DNA of 64,000 nt from Luscinia megarhynchos (Eukaryota; Chordata; Aves; Passeriformes; Turdidae), in contig CM067568.1 in the NCBI GenBank assembly GCA_034336665.1, forward strand, positions 15,161,983 through 15,225,982. Reading direction: 5' to 3'. The notes under the pieces are model-generated. The model was not told the origin of the DNA. It searched no databases and saw only the letters and a list, made by a program, of their open reading frames with translations. The translations under genes were made by a program, and so were the position numbers. Below, one piece after another: positions 37,390 through 48,879 of this stretch. The number at the start of each line of letters is the position of its first letter. Positions within the stretch are counted from its first letter, which is position 1.

Positions 37390-38250
37390 GCGCTACCTGA
37401 GGTGGGCCGACCTGCCTGCTCCTCTCTGCTCCAGCAAGGGTGCGCGCCCGTGGCGCAGCCTGACACGCGTGTCCCTGCAGAGGGACACCCTCCGGGGCAG
37501 CGGCGAGGTGCGGGCACCGCAGGCTGCCTGGGGATTCCTTTGAGAGCCAGCGGGGCTCCTTCCCCGGGCCAGACCCCGCAGGCAGGTTTTGGGGAGCGGG
37601 CAGCCCGGCGGAGCAGCGGGAGCGCCCTGCTGCACACGCACGGCAGCGCCTGGGAAAAGCGCCTTCGGCTCGGAGGCAGCGGCAGCAGCCGGCGGCAAGC
37701 AGGGGCGACCCAGCTAGCGGGAAGGTGCTGTGCGAGCTGCGGATCCGGGCGCGGAGGGGCAGCGCCCACGCTGCCCGCACGGACACGCGGGGTGGCCGCG
37801 GCGCTCGCAGCCGCCCAGCGGGGCTCGCTGCCCGCAGCGGGCAGGCACGGCGGCCGGGGAGTGCCCGCGCCTTCCTCTGCATTTGCCGGGAATGCCCATT
37901 CCTTTCCTCCTCCGAGCTGCTGGCGGCCGGCGCGGACACCTGTGCCCGTGTGCAGCTAGAGGGGGACCCGAGAGAGCAGCGACAGGGCGACCTCCCCTCC
38001 CGCACCCCGCCGGCACTCGGGGCTCGCCACCTCGCAGCGAGAGGCGCGCAAAGGGCTGCCCCCGGTATTTTGGGAAGGGCTCGCGGTGCGGACCCACGGC
38101 TCTTCCCCTCACCTGCGCGCAGCCCCCTTCCCAGCCGGGGCCGGCACACGGGGTAAAGCCCCCGGCCCGGGCAGCAGCGCGCAGAGAAAGCGTGCGGCAG
38201 AAACTTTCTGTCCCCTCTTCCCTCCCGAGCTGGACTCCGGAGGGTTACGA

Positions 38251-38295
38251 GGGAGAAGGAGGGAAGAAAGGAAGGGAGGGAGGGAAGAGAGGGGG
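38251..38295 (+). repeat. Purine-only tract upstream of IGF2 promoter
   Basis: 45 bp of G/A, including gggagggagggaagag and a terminal ggggg run. It lies 20 bp before the inverted CCAAT box. It could form a triplex or G-quadruplex and may be bound by Sp/MAZ-type factors (inference). Confidence 0.75.
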
Positions 38296-38315
38296 TTAGA
38301 CCGCTCTGCAACATT

Positions 38316-38386
38316 ATTGGCTGCGTGGCCGGGCTGGTGCTCGCCGGGAGAGCATGCCCATTGGGGGGGTATAAAAGGTATAAAAG
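38316..38386 (+). promoter_or_regulatory. IGF2: IGF2 core promoter: CCAAT and tandem TATA boxes
   Basis: Inverted CCAAT (ATTGG, 38316-38320) followed 50 bp later by two TATAAAAG boxes at 38370-38377 and 38379-38386, separated by a single base. Start of transcription is expected near 38400-38415. Duplicate TATA boxes 9 bp apart could give paired start sites. Confidence 0.8.
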
Positions 38387-38401
38387 CCCGAGCGCCCTGC
38401 T

Positions 38402-38891
38402 TGTCTCCTCGCTCGTGGGGCAGCAGCCGGGAGCAGCGGGCAGCGAGGCAGCCGGCCCCTTCGCCCCGACCAAAGGGACGCACTCAGTAAACACAAAAGT
38501 GAGAGCCACCCAAGGGGCAGCCAAAGCAGGAGAGAAAGAGAAGGGAAGAAAAAAAAAGGGCGAAAAACAACCCAGGAAAAAAAAAAAAAAGGAAAAAGGA
38601 GAGGAAAGGAAAGCGCTCGATAGCTCTTTCTCTAGAATAACAGAATACCTGATCGTAACAAAATAACATCCTTCAGACAAAATCCAGCAGGGACTTGACA
38701 TACCAAAAAGGCAAGGCGAGGAGAACGTGCCGGGGCGCGGGGAAGGCAAGCCAAAGCCGCGATCGCTGCCAGGGCAGGAGAGCAGCATGTCAAGCGCCGG
38801 GGCACACACGGATGAGCGCTGCCGGCAGCCCGCCTTCCTCCCCGGCCCGCCGCCGCCGCAAGAAGTTGAGAGCAGCAGCGGCAGCGCCAAG
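38402..38891 (+). other. IGF2: IGF2 leader exon (exon 1)
   Basis: The 5' end is inferred from the TATA boxes; the 3' end is set by the donor caaggtaagc (GT at 38892-38893). The leader has an A-rich middle (about 38548-38592) and contains no ATG until 38787. Spliced to 46108 it joins in frame with the IGF2 coding region. Confidence 0.65.
38787..38891 (+). CDS. IGF2: Putative N-terminal extension of preproIGF2
   Basis: The first AUG of the leader exon (agcATGT, A at -3) opens 35 codons beginning MSSAGAHTDERCRQP, with a proline run (PGPPPP), and reaches the donor in phase 0. The next exon adds Val-Pro-Arg and then the usual MCVARRMLL start, with no intervening stop, giving a predicted 219-residue precursor. 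The extension is hydrophilic and would sit in front of the signal peptide. Mammals have an N-terminally extended IGF2 isoform from a different leader exon, so a parallel is plausible. Initiation here rather than at 46117 is inference; leaky scanning could yield both. Confidence 0.4.
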
Positions 38892-41800
38892 GTAAGCGCC
38901 GCTCCGCGCTGCCGCTCGGCGGGCAGAGCGCGGCGGGCTCCCCGGGCAGAGCCGTGCCGAGCCGAGCCGGGCACCGCTGAGCCATCCCGGGCAGAGCCGC
39001 GCTGCCGCCGTCCCCACGCGTGTCACTAGAGGGACCCCGAGCTCCGGGCCAGCCCGGCCGGCGGGCGGCCCCGCTGCCGTGGGGCGCGGGTGTCCCGGGG
39101 CGCTCCCGCCGCAGGGATGCTGCCCCGGGGATGCTGCCCCGGGGAGTGCCAGGTCAGCAGCGCTGCGCGGCCCCCGCTGCCCGCGGATCCCCTGCGCGCC
39201 GGGCGGCTGCGGGAGCGGGAGAGCGCGGGGACGGCACCGCCGCCGCTCCGGCTCCGGGCACCGGCGGCGTGTTACACTGTCCCTCTGCAAAACGCCGCGG
39301 CGCCTTTGGTCTCGGGAGGGATAAAAATACAGCGAGGAAAAACAAGAAAGTGAAGCCAAAATGGAGTGAGAGTTAATGGTTGGCGGGCAGCCTTCGACTT
39401 TCTGTGATTTTTTTTTTTAATTTTTTTTTTTTTCTTCTTGTTCCTTCCCGATTGCTTTTCCCTACAGTAATTGTTTTAAGAGCGCGACTTGGAAAGGTTT
39501 TAGCACTCTGTTGAGCAGTAGGAATTGGGGCACATGAGGGAACTCGGATTTAGCGTAGCTGTACCAGCAGATGTGGCTGCCTCGCCTCCAGCCAGGGGTA
39601 CTTCAGCAGCGCTGCTGATACGCCAGGTCTCGCTAGGGTGGTGTGGAGCAATCAAGTGTAAAAACAAGGTTTGTGTGGGTGGTTTTAAACAGACACCTAG
39701 GGAGAGCCTCTGCTTTCCAACCCAGGCTTCCTATACAGAATCTGTAGTTTTCTTCCAAATACTCGGATGTGCTTGGGAGGCTGAGACCTGTTTTTCTTTG
39801 GGTTTGTTTATTGTCAGGCTCTGTGTGTATGTGGGTGGCTTTTTTTTTCCCTTTTACTTTGCAGGGTTCAAAGTGTTGGGATTTTTATTCCTCCTCTTGC
39901 CTTGATTTAGAGTGGAGTTGAGGAGCCTGGGTCGTGGGGTTTTGTTAAGGATGACTTTGTGCTAAGGACATCTGGAGGTATAAAACTGACTGACACTTCT
40001 GATTTGAGTTCCACTGTGCTGTTCTGGACCCAACTTGACAATTTTGGTGGGGGTGAATGGGTCAGAGCTGTAAATCTTGCTCCGTGTTGTTGACACCCAC
40101 ACAAGTTCACTCAGCCTTTCAAAGGGGCTATCCCAGCTCCTGTGAAAATTCATTAAGGGATAAAAGATTTGACACCGCGGGTCCCCTCCCACCACCGCAT
40201 GAAATTTGAGAGCCAAAATGTGTCTGCGTGTGTGTCCCAGCGCTCTCTCTGACAGGTGATCTTTATTTCAGCCTGGCTGGAGGGCTGCTGCTTTGACCAG
40301 CCAGCCCGGAGTTGTCAGTGTGTGTCTCCCCCTTGATTCCTATAGGCTTCAGCACGAGCCCAGCTTGCCTCACAGAGCACCAGAGAAAAGCATTTCTGTA
40401 CTTTTCTTTTTTTAAATAAAGCAAACACAGCAGGTGAGGTCTTATTTTTAGAGGGACCGAGGAGTTGGTGTGTTTCCAGCAGTGCATACGAGCACTGTAA
40501 GTGGCCCACCCTCTCCCAGCTCATGTCCTGGGGCTGACCTCTCCGATCCTTCTTTGGATTCTCTCTGCTTTTAAAAGCTGATGAGCGTCTTAGCGGGGAA
40601 GGCGATATCAGCCTCCCTCGGCATGGTTCTGCGAGGGGTCAGGAGAGGTGGGGGGCACCAGGGGAGGAAGTCTGCCTGGGCTTACACCCGGCTCTGAAAG
40701 GGTTAAAGCTGCTCTGCCAAGACATAAAGCAAGTTCAACGTGTTGTGGGAATATCACTTGCCAGTAGACTCCAGTCACCACAGTTCCTGATTTAACAGCT
40801 TAACTTGCTGTTAACTTTCCCTGATATACTCCAGGTTTTGGAAGGGAATGCAGAAAGGAGAGAGGAACAATAAAGAAAGGAGTTAAGTGAGGCTACTAAA
40901 ACGGACTTAAATCCCTTCACTGGGTCCTGCCAGCTGTCTTTAGAAGAGTTAAGCAAGATTGCATTTCCTTTTTTTTTTAATAGAATAAATCAAATATTTC
41001 TGGGCTGCATACCAAAATTTATGCAATACGCTCTTACTCCCCTAGTGGGGTGAGTAAATGGTACTGAATACCCCATTCACCTTTTTCAGCTTGATTTTTC
41101 CACAGGCACAGTAGTTCTCCTGCAGCACACATAGACACGGGGTGTGGGCAGTGCCTCCCTGCCTGCCCCAGCCCCTGTCCCACAGGCAGAGGAGGCAGGT
41201 GCCTCTCAGGGATCTCAGGATGGGAGGCAGAAAGGTGACCCCCGGTGTGGGGCAGAGCAGGCTGCTGATGGGGACGAGCAGTGAAGACAAAAAAAGTGGG
41301 GGCTAAAAATAGCAGCAGTATTGCCAACCTCAGCCATATGAATGTCATGCGAGCCAGGTGCCAAGAATCAGCAGGTATTTTATTTTTTTTTCGAGCCTGA
41401 GCTAAACAGCAAAACCCCTGGTCCTCCTGAGTCATTTTTATTTGCCTGACAACTCAGTGGTCAAAAGTTTTGCGTTTTGAAGCTTACTTCTTCCAAGATG
41501 TGGGTGGCTGGAAATCTCCTTTCTCTTTCAGATGAAAAGAGAGGTTCTTTGTGGCGTGGTATGAGGTGATTCCTCTGCCTTCAGGTACTGCTGGGCACCT
41601 CACCTCCGTGCTTCTGCAGCTCCTGGGTGGTTTCCAGCTGCCAAGGCACCTGCCTCTCGTGCTGGTTTCCATTATCCCTTTGCTCCTTGGCACCTCGGGG
41701 CATCATGGCCCAGCGCCCTGGGTGAGGTTGGGCTGCCCCGTGGGCAGGGCTGGCATTCACTTGGCACTTGTGAGGCTGGCACATGCCCACATCCTGCTCC

Positions 41801-41936
41801 TTCGGGATTGCCGCTCTCGGAACCGGGTCAGCTCCCCGCGCTCCTGGGGCTGTCTGGGGAGAGGAGCAATGCAGAGAGGCAGATGTTCAGCATCTCTCAC
41901 AGGCAATCACCAGAGTAGTGAAACATCAGTCTGGGG

Positions 41937-41988
41937 TTTTTTTTGGGTTTTTTGTTTTTTTTTTTTTTTTTTTTTTGGTTTTTTTTTT
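41937..41988. repeat. Interrupted poly(T) tract
   Basis: 52 bp of T interrupted only by short G runs, ending in gagggggtgg. It could be the poly(A) tail of a minus-strand retroposed sequence, but no element body was recognised beside it. Confidence 0.85.
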
Positions 41989-43162
41989 GAGGGGGTGGAG
42001 TGTAAGGAATGCTGGGATGTGCAAACTGGGGTTTTCCCCTCTGGCACGTGCCACTGGGTTTGGGCTGACGACTTTTCTTTTGCCATGCTCCCTTTTAAAT
42101 GCTGCTCTGCTCCACAAAGAAGCAAAATTTTTAGGGTTTTTTTTTCTTTTGCTGTCCAAATCCAAATTTTGCAGACTGGGCCATCTGTCAATTCCCTCCT
42201 ACGTTGTTCTGTTCATATTAAATTGCAATGAAGGCCAGACTGAAGAAGGAATTAGGTCAGACAGGAGGTTTTGTCTCTGTTTTGGGGAGATATTTGTTGC
42301 CCAAGAGGCATCATGGTTTGGTTTGCTCAGCACAAGCCGGGATACAAGGGATGCCTGAGCTGTACTCTGAGACTTGGCAAGTGGGCCTTTTAGCACACTG
42401 TGGCCTCTTGGCCCCCGAGTCCCCAGCAGCTGGACAGAAACTGTCAGTCCAGCTGATTCAGCAGCAGATCCTGAAAAATCCTTTAACAGTCTCGGGTGGG
42501 AGGGATGACTCCCCTGCAGACCTGCCCTGGGGCTCACTCCCAGCACACACAGCACTCAGAGAGAACCCTCTCTGTTGCACCTCTGCTGCCAGGAGGTGTT
42601 TGGGGGTCCCTGGCCGTGGGTGCAGTGATGTGTGCTGCAAGGCAGGAACACACAGGGGTTCCAAGCAGGAGCACCCTGCACATGGCAGCTTGTGGCTGAG
42701 CTGGTTCCAGTGGCAGCCTGGCTTTGTGTGGGGTGCTGGGGGTGCCAGGAAGAGGTGTGAGAGGGGCATGAAGGATGGAGAGCAAAGCAGACCCTCTCCA
42801 GGGAGGGAGAGGCCAGCAGTGTGTGCCAGTCTGAGCCTGTTCTGCATTGAAAATGCTGCTTCAGATGTGGCTTGTTCAGAGGAGCTTCAGGTGTGATTCC
42901 CAGCGTGGTACAGGTCACCTGTGCTACCAAGAAATCCCTTTTGCAGTGTGTGGGCTCCAAGCCCTCCTTAGGAGGAATTTGGTGCTTGTTGGGCATCTGG
43001 CATGTCTCACGCTGCCATTCCCACTGCATCCTAAAGCCTTTGAGCTCTCCCTAGGCACATGAGGAACAACAGCAGTCAGCATGGCTGGTTGAACCTGCTT
43101 GGGCAAGACTAGAACAGTGGTAGCTGTGCCTGTCTTCTATTAGAGACATGACATTGTCCTTT

Positions 43163-43183
43163 AGGGAAGTGGCCCACTTCCCT
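43163..43183. repeat. Perfect 21-nt palindrome with ETS-type sites
   Basis: agggaagtgg, central c, ccacttccct: 10-bp perfect arms around one base. Each arm carries a GGAAGT ETS-type core, facing each other. Confidence 0.8.
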
Positions 43184-45094
43184 CATGCTTCCTTATTCCT
43201 GTTCCATTTCATGTAAGAGAGACTCTCTAATAAAATATGAAGGTTCTTCCAACCATTGATGTGAATTTTCTCCTATTCAACAGCCTCAGCTGTCTGTCCT
43301 CAGATGGCTGTCCTAATGCTTGGGACTAGAACCCAAAAGCTGTGCTGTCCCATGTTTCCAGTGGAGAATGAAGTCTTGGAGTTATCCACAGGGTTTAGAC
43401 TCATCATGCTGAGCATCCATTCAGTTCTTGCAACCTTTGCAGCTGGCATGGTGCTTGCACCAACAGGTGGTGGGCTGCAGGTACCCAGCTGTGCCATGGC
43501 ACCCTGTTTTGGGGAGCAGCACCTGCTCTGGCAGCCATGGTGAGGCAGGGTGTGAGCTCTTCTGCATGGGTCTGCTCATCCCTGCTGGTGAGGGAAGAAT
43601 CCACAGAAAGGCTACTGGGACATGTTGAGCAGGTGATGGCACCCCAGGAGCCTCTGTAGCCTTTGTGTGAAGTCTGGGGGCTTTTCATTAGCAGAGTCAG
43701 TAAGGCCAAAGAGAGATGGCAGGGCTTATGGGGTTGGGCTGGGTTGCAGCTCCATCAAGCTGGAGAGAAACTGCAGCACTGGGTAGTAAATAAAGATGCT
43801 CTTTGCTTTGCTGCCTGGTTTCTCATTACACAGCTAGTGGAAGGAGCAGGGAGATGCCAAGGTGACAGCAGAGGGAAGGGCTGGTGGCTGGTGCATGGCA
43901 AAGGTGCACTCAGTTACATTTCACACCTCCACGTTAGCCGTGTCCTGGGTGCCAGCACTGGGGCTCTCCCTGTTCCTGCTGCTTCAGGGGCTTTTCCTGG
44001 CCAGAATTATGGGATATGGGGGCACCTGGAAGGAGCTTGCAGTGGAGGCAGGGAAGGCTGCCAGGGGCTTGCAAGTGCAGCTTGTGCAGGAGCAGGTATT
44101 TTCTGAGGAGCACAAGTGTTTTTCCACAGAAGGTATCAGGTCTCCCCAGCATCAAATATCACCTGCTAACAAAATCTCGCTCTCCCCTTGCTTCAGAGCA
44201 TCTCACTCTTTTCTTTAGACTGAATGTGGAGGGAAAATGGTGTTTGTCACCTGTGCCACCAATCAACCCCTTCGTGTCAGGGCTGGCTCTGCTTGGGGAG
44301 GCCAGCATGCAGTCTGCTCATTAGCCACAGTGCCCACAGCCAGCACGAGCCTAACTTGGGATAGGGGATCATGTGGATGTCCTGAAGTCCCATATGAGTG
44401 TCTTTGACAGCAGCTGGGAGCACCAGCAATTGTCATCTGCGTGTAAAAAAAAGGGCTGAAAAGGGACAGGAGCAGAGTGGCTGGTCTGTTGTCAGCTGGA
44501 GATCTGGTCCCTGATGCTGCAGCACTAGGGGCATGACTCCAGCAGTGAAAGTGATGCTGTGTTCATGTTGGAAAGGCCCAGTAAAACACCTGTGGGCCGC
44601 TTGATAAAAAAAATTGAGGTGAAAAGGTGCTGGTGGTAAAACAGTGCCACTTGGCAGCATGGTGTCAGAGGTGCTGTCATCCCTCTGCTCCTACTATTAC
44701 AAAACAAAGCCCCTGTAGTGAGCTGGAGGGACCACTGCTGCTGGAAAAGCTGGTCCTGGTCCCATCACTTGCTGATTTGAGGCCAGTTTGTTCCTGGAGC
44801 TGCTGCATCTCTTGTCCAGAGCTTTGGAGGGCTTCTGCCAGTCTTGCTGAGCTCTGCCAGGACAGGCTGAGAACACTATGGCAGTCAAAACTGAAGCAGG
44901 AGGAACATCCCCCACAGCCCACGCAGGCCCTGGAACCTCTGTTGTGGCTTTTCCTGCTGCTGATCCTCCCGCTGCTCAGTAGAGCTCATGACTTGTAAGC
45001 ATGATGCATTTCTAGCGGTGACAATTTGAGCTACGTGCTACTAAAAATTGGGGAGCAAGGGTGTCTTTATTGCTGGCAGGACCGTAGCAGGGCC

Positions 45095-45240
45095 TCTGGG
45101 GAGCTGGGCTAATTTCCTGGCTGCGCTGCAGACTTCCCCTGCGACCTTGGGCGAGTCATTTAATCTATCCTGGGCTTCGGCTCCATCTCCAAGCATCCCG
45201 GGGGGGTGAGGTAATATTCATTAACTGATATTATTCTCCA
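45095..45240 (+). repeat. MIR-type SINE remnant (+)
   Basis: Reads in MIR order: ctgcgctgcagacttccc, tgcgaccttgggcgagtc, atttaatctatcctgggctt, cggctccatctcc, and after a g-run ggtgaggtaatattcatt. The 'gaccttgggcaagtcacttaatctctc' core is very clear. An old amniote CORE-SINE. Confidence 0.65.
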
Positions 45241-46116
45241 GTTGCTCAGATGCTATGGTGATGAAAGCTGGATGTGAAACCTAGTGTCTTGGTTGAATAT
45301 TAGCAAGGAGAGAGGATGCTCTGGCTTGAGATTAGGGTTGCAACCCACCCTTTGCTGTTTTGACATGCTTCTCTTCGTTTTGAGCTTATCTGTCTGGTCA
45401 AAACTCGGAGTTATTTGGCTGCATGTGTACTGTGAGGCTCATCACTGGGGGACTATAATGCCCTGGGTTTTGCCCAGGGAGGCAATAGCACCTTGCTTTA
45501 CACTTGCAGAGGCTGACATGGAGGTAAAGCTGTTTGCTGGAGCTGAGTCTTTGGGCTAGTTAGCAAATATCCAGGGAGTTTCTCTTTTAATGCTCTGCAC
45601 TGTCTGACACTGCCTTTACCCTCCCTAGTGATGCCTCAGGTGTGTTTCCCATGGGACCACATTATTCCTGAGGGATGCCTTCTCAGTCCCCACTCTGTCA
45701 GCAAACAGAGCTTGTGCAATCAGCCTCTTGATTGCTTGAGCCTCATCTCTGTCACATGCCTGGGACAAAAGCTGTTCTTCCCAGCTTTCCTCAAAAGCAG
45801 CTCTAGGACAGGTTGAAGCTCCACTTGATTTCGCTGCGCATGGACGTGTTTTCAGACAGGCAAAGAGAGGAAAAAAAACCCATAACCACCTACTGATCAT
45901 AATTTTCAAAGGGGGGAAAAATAAAAAGAACGAAATTGCACTGTTGAAAGAGCAGGGCCTGTCAGAGGTAGGCTGAAGTGGGATTTTCCAGTGGAAAAAG
46001 CGCTCCAGTGCAAACGCTGTGCCCGGAGCGCCGCTGGGCGGGCCGAGCACGGGGGGAGGTGGCCGAGGGGCTCTGTGCTAACGCTGTGCTCCGTGCTCTG
46101 TCCCCAGGTGCCCAGG

Positions 46117-46270
46117 ATGTGCGTGGCCAGGCGGATGCTGCTGCTGCTGCTGGCGTTCCTCGGCTACGCGCTGGACTCGGCCGCCGCCTACGGCACGGCG
46201 GAGACGCTCTGCGGCGGGGAGCTGGTGGACACGCTGCAGTTCGTCTGCGGGGACAGGGGCTTCTACTTCA
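46117..46270 (+). CDS. IGF2: PreproIGF2, signal peptide and most of B domain
   Basis: Insulin-like growth factor II, a secreted growth factor acting through the type 1 IGF receptor. The exon begins at 46108 (gtgcccagg then ATG). The canonical start gives a 24-residue signal peptide ([19 protein letters not shown] core, ending SAAA), then the mature B domain from [16 protein letters not shown] to GDRGFYF. Both B-domain cysteines and the receptor-binding Phe-Tyr-Phe are present. It ends one base into a Ser codon at the donor ttcagtaagt, the phase-1 intron shared with insulin. Compared with chicken as I recall it, the signal has VARRM for AARQI and Gly for Ala before YALDS; the mature part of this exon looks identical. 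Confidence 0.97.
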
Positions 46271-48879
46271 GTAAGTGCAGGCACACACAGCCCACGCCTG
46301 GCTCAGCAGAGGGGGGTCCCAGCCTGGTGCTTTTCATCATCTCCTTGCACGTGGCAGTAGCCGGGGAGCGGGGCAAGGAGATGGACGTGCTCAGGGTGAC
46401 TTGGTGCTGGTGTTGAGGGACTGTGTGGTACCATGGGGAAGCTGGGTCCTGTGTGTGATGCTCAGGAAAGCAAATGTCTCTGGAGGACTCCCAAAACTTT
46501 GTGACACAGCTTCCCAGCTACCACTGGTGAACTTGTTGCTGAAGAGTGTTGTCTTACCCTTAATGCAAAAAATGCAGCACTGCTGTTGTGTGCAGCGTGC
46601 AGATGGCTTCAGACCAGCGGGCTTTCCAGCAGGATGCTTTGGGTCTTTGGACCATTGGCAGTAAGATGGATTAGCTGGTAAACAGGGAGGATGAGGAGTA
46701 AACCTGTGACAATGGATGCTCAGTAATCTATGGGCAAATGTGCCTCGAGTGTGTGATACCTTGTTTTGGTGTTTTGGTCCCCTGCTCTGCTTGGGAGTGG
46801 GAAAACACTGTGTCTTGTTCCCCACTGAGGATTGAGCCACAGGGTGACTAACGACAGGAAAGATACAAAGCCAAATGGGGGGAAGAGGATGGAGATACCA
46901 GCTGTGCATGGTGCATTTGGTAGTCTTGCCTCTGCCTTGGGAAAAGGAATTTAAAAAGTCACTTTCAAGTAAACAGGGTGTTTTTTTTGGAGGAGTGGAG
47001 ACCCAGCCTCCCTCTCATTCCAGGCTGCCTGTGCAGGGAACAATGGGATGCTGCAAAGTTAGGAAACGACTTTGGATGTCCTTTTCCAGCTTGGATGTCC
47101 CTTCCCAACCTGGATGCTTTAGCATCTCCTGCTGCCTGCTGATGATGGGTAGAGAGAGGTGCAGGGATCCCACACCCAGCCACAGCAGAGTTCAGTTTTG
47201 GGTGGGTGATCAGGCTGCAGATGGCTTTGCAGCTCTCTGGGGGCAATTCCCCTGCCCCATCCCAGCTGAGCAGCGGGATCTCCTCATGGCTCCCTGGGCA
47301 CTGTGGGCAGGCAGCACTTTTGGGGTGCTCTGGGTGCATGTCCTTGCTGTGATGGAGCCAAGCAGGGAGGGTTTGCATGTCAGCTGTCCTTCCTCTTTTC
47401 ATCTCCCCTTTCCTTTACCGGCGTGGCAAGGAGGCAAGCGCCCCTCCTGCTCACAGCTCTTCTCCCTCTATATGTAGAGGAGCATCTGTCTCCCTCCCTG
47501 TTTTCTCTTCCCTCCTCCCTCTCTCTGGGGATGAAAGGGAATGGGGCTTTTGTTTTAAGGTCAAACTGACCTCCTTTCACCTCAAATAACCCAGCTGCCC
47601 AGGCCAAAATAAAAACACTTTTGAAGACAGACAAGTCTCTTGGTGCCAAGTGGCCAGTCGGGTGCTGCAAGGGGGTTCTTGCTTTATTTTTTTTGTGCTC
47701 TCCTGTCCCCCTTCCCCACTTCACCTTTTTGAATATTTCTGATGAGCCCAGGTACTGGGGATGAAGGATAGTCCAATATTTTAACCCTTTCAGTATCTGA
47801 CCAGCCCGTGCCATGCAGGGCTGAAGATGTTTGGGCAATGCCTCTACTTGATGAAGGTTTTGGACATCCCCATTTAACTTACTTTTTTCCCCCTCTACCT
47901 CCATCAGTTGGCCTCATAAATGATTATTTCTGGCCATGTTCATCTTCACTCCTAAACCCACACGTTGTTACCATGTAGATGAAATAGGGCACAATTATGT
48001 TGTACCATCGTGGGTTTACACCTTAAAACCGGGCCTGGGTTTGCATTGAGCACCTCACAGCATGGGATGTGTGACCAGCCTGTGCTAAAGCAGCTGTTCA
48101 CACAGGAAATAAATTACCTGGGGAGCCTTGTCCTGTGCATACCTGAGGGCCTGCTTGCTGGACAAAGGTTTTTGAAGCATCTGACTGGTAATATTGGAAA
48201 AACCAAGAATAGTATGAAAACCCATTATTGCTTCTTCTTTTGCTGAAGCAAATATTCAAGAACTTAAGGTGCTCTGCATTCTTGCACTTTGCTGGTGCAG
48301 CTGGCTGTGAAATACAGCGATCTTTGCACCAGTGCCAGGGGGATGCATGTATGGATGGTGTCCTGGGAGGCACCACAGCTGGCAGGTGCTTGGGGCTGGG
48401 AATGTTGAAACTGCCTCCAAGAGCTGGGGCTGCAGAAAGGCTGCACTAGCAGGGGCAGGGCTGGCAGCACTGAGGTTACCCAGCCACGGGACACGGTGAT
48501 GCCAGCTCTGTATCTATCCCATGGCAAGCTGCAGATAGCTGAGTCGGAGCACGCTTTGCTCTCACTGGTGACGCCTCCTCTCTGTGCCTTTCAAGGCTTT
48601 TGGCTTGGCCAGCAGCTGCTGCTGTCAAGGTGGTGTCTCTGTGGCAGGGGTGTAGCCCTGCTCCCCAGCACCCACCCAGGGACAGCGGCACGGCCCAGGG
48701 AGGGATGCTGAGCCCAGCCTGCAGTGAAAAGCAGGGCAGGTCGAGGGGAAGCCTCAGCCCCGAAGCTGCTGTCATGGAGCGCTGGCAGGGAGGGAGAAGG
48801 GGCTGCAGGGGGAGAGGCGGCCGACTTCTCTGTAAACAACAGCTCCTGTTTCCTCCTTTCCAACAGCTGATAAGAATTT

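Larger units (their letters stand above)
37390..39330. promoter_or_regulatory. IGF2: IGF2 promoter CpG island
   Basis: About 1.9 kb of very GC-rich, CpG-dense DNA surrounding the leader exon, unlike the flanks. It produces long open frames on both strands simply because stops are rare in GC-rich sequence. Consistent with a developmentally controlled growth-factor promoter. Confidence 0.85.
38892..46107 (+). other. IGF2: IGF2 intron 1
   Basis: GTAAGC donor to acceptor tgctctgtccccag ending at 46107. It holds the rest of the CpG island, a 15-bp tandem (ggatgctgccccggg twice, about 39115-39145), a long T tract at 41937-41988 and a MIR-type SINE near 45.1 kb. No other exon was recognised; alternative first exons cannot be excluded. 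Confidence 0.75.

Noticed and set aside
37328..38974. 548-codon open frame on the - strand over the IGF2 CpG island
   Set aside because: The GC-rich island has few stops in any frame. Composition is low-complexity (Arg/Ala/Pro/Ser), there is no domain, and several other frames on both strands are equally open.
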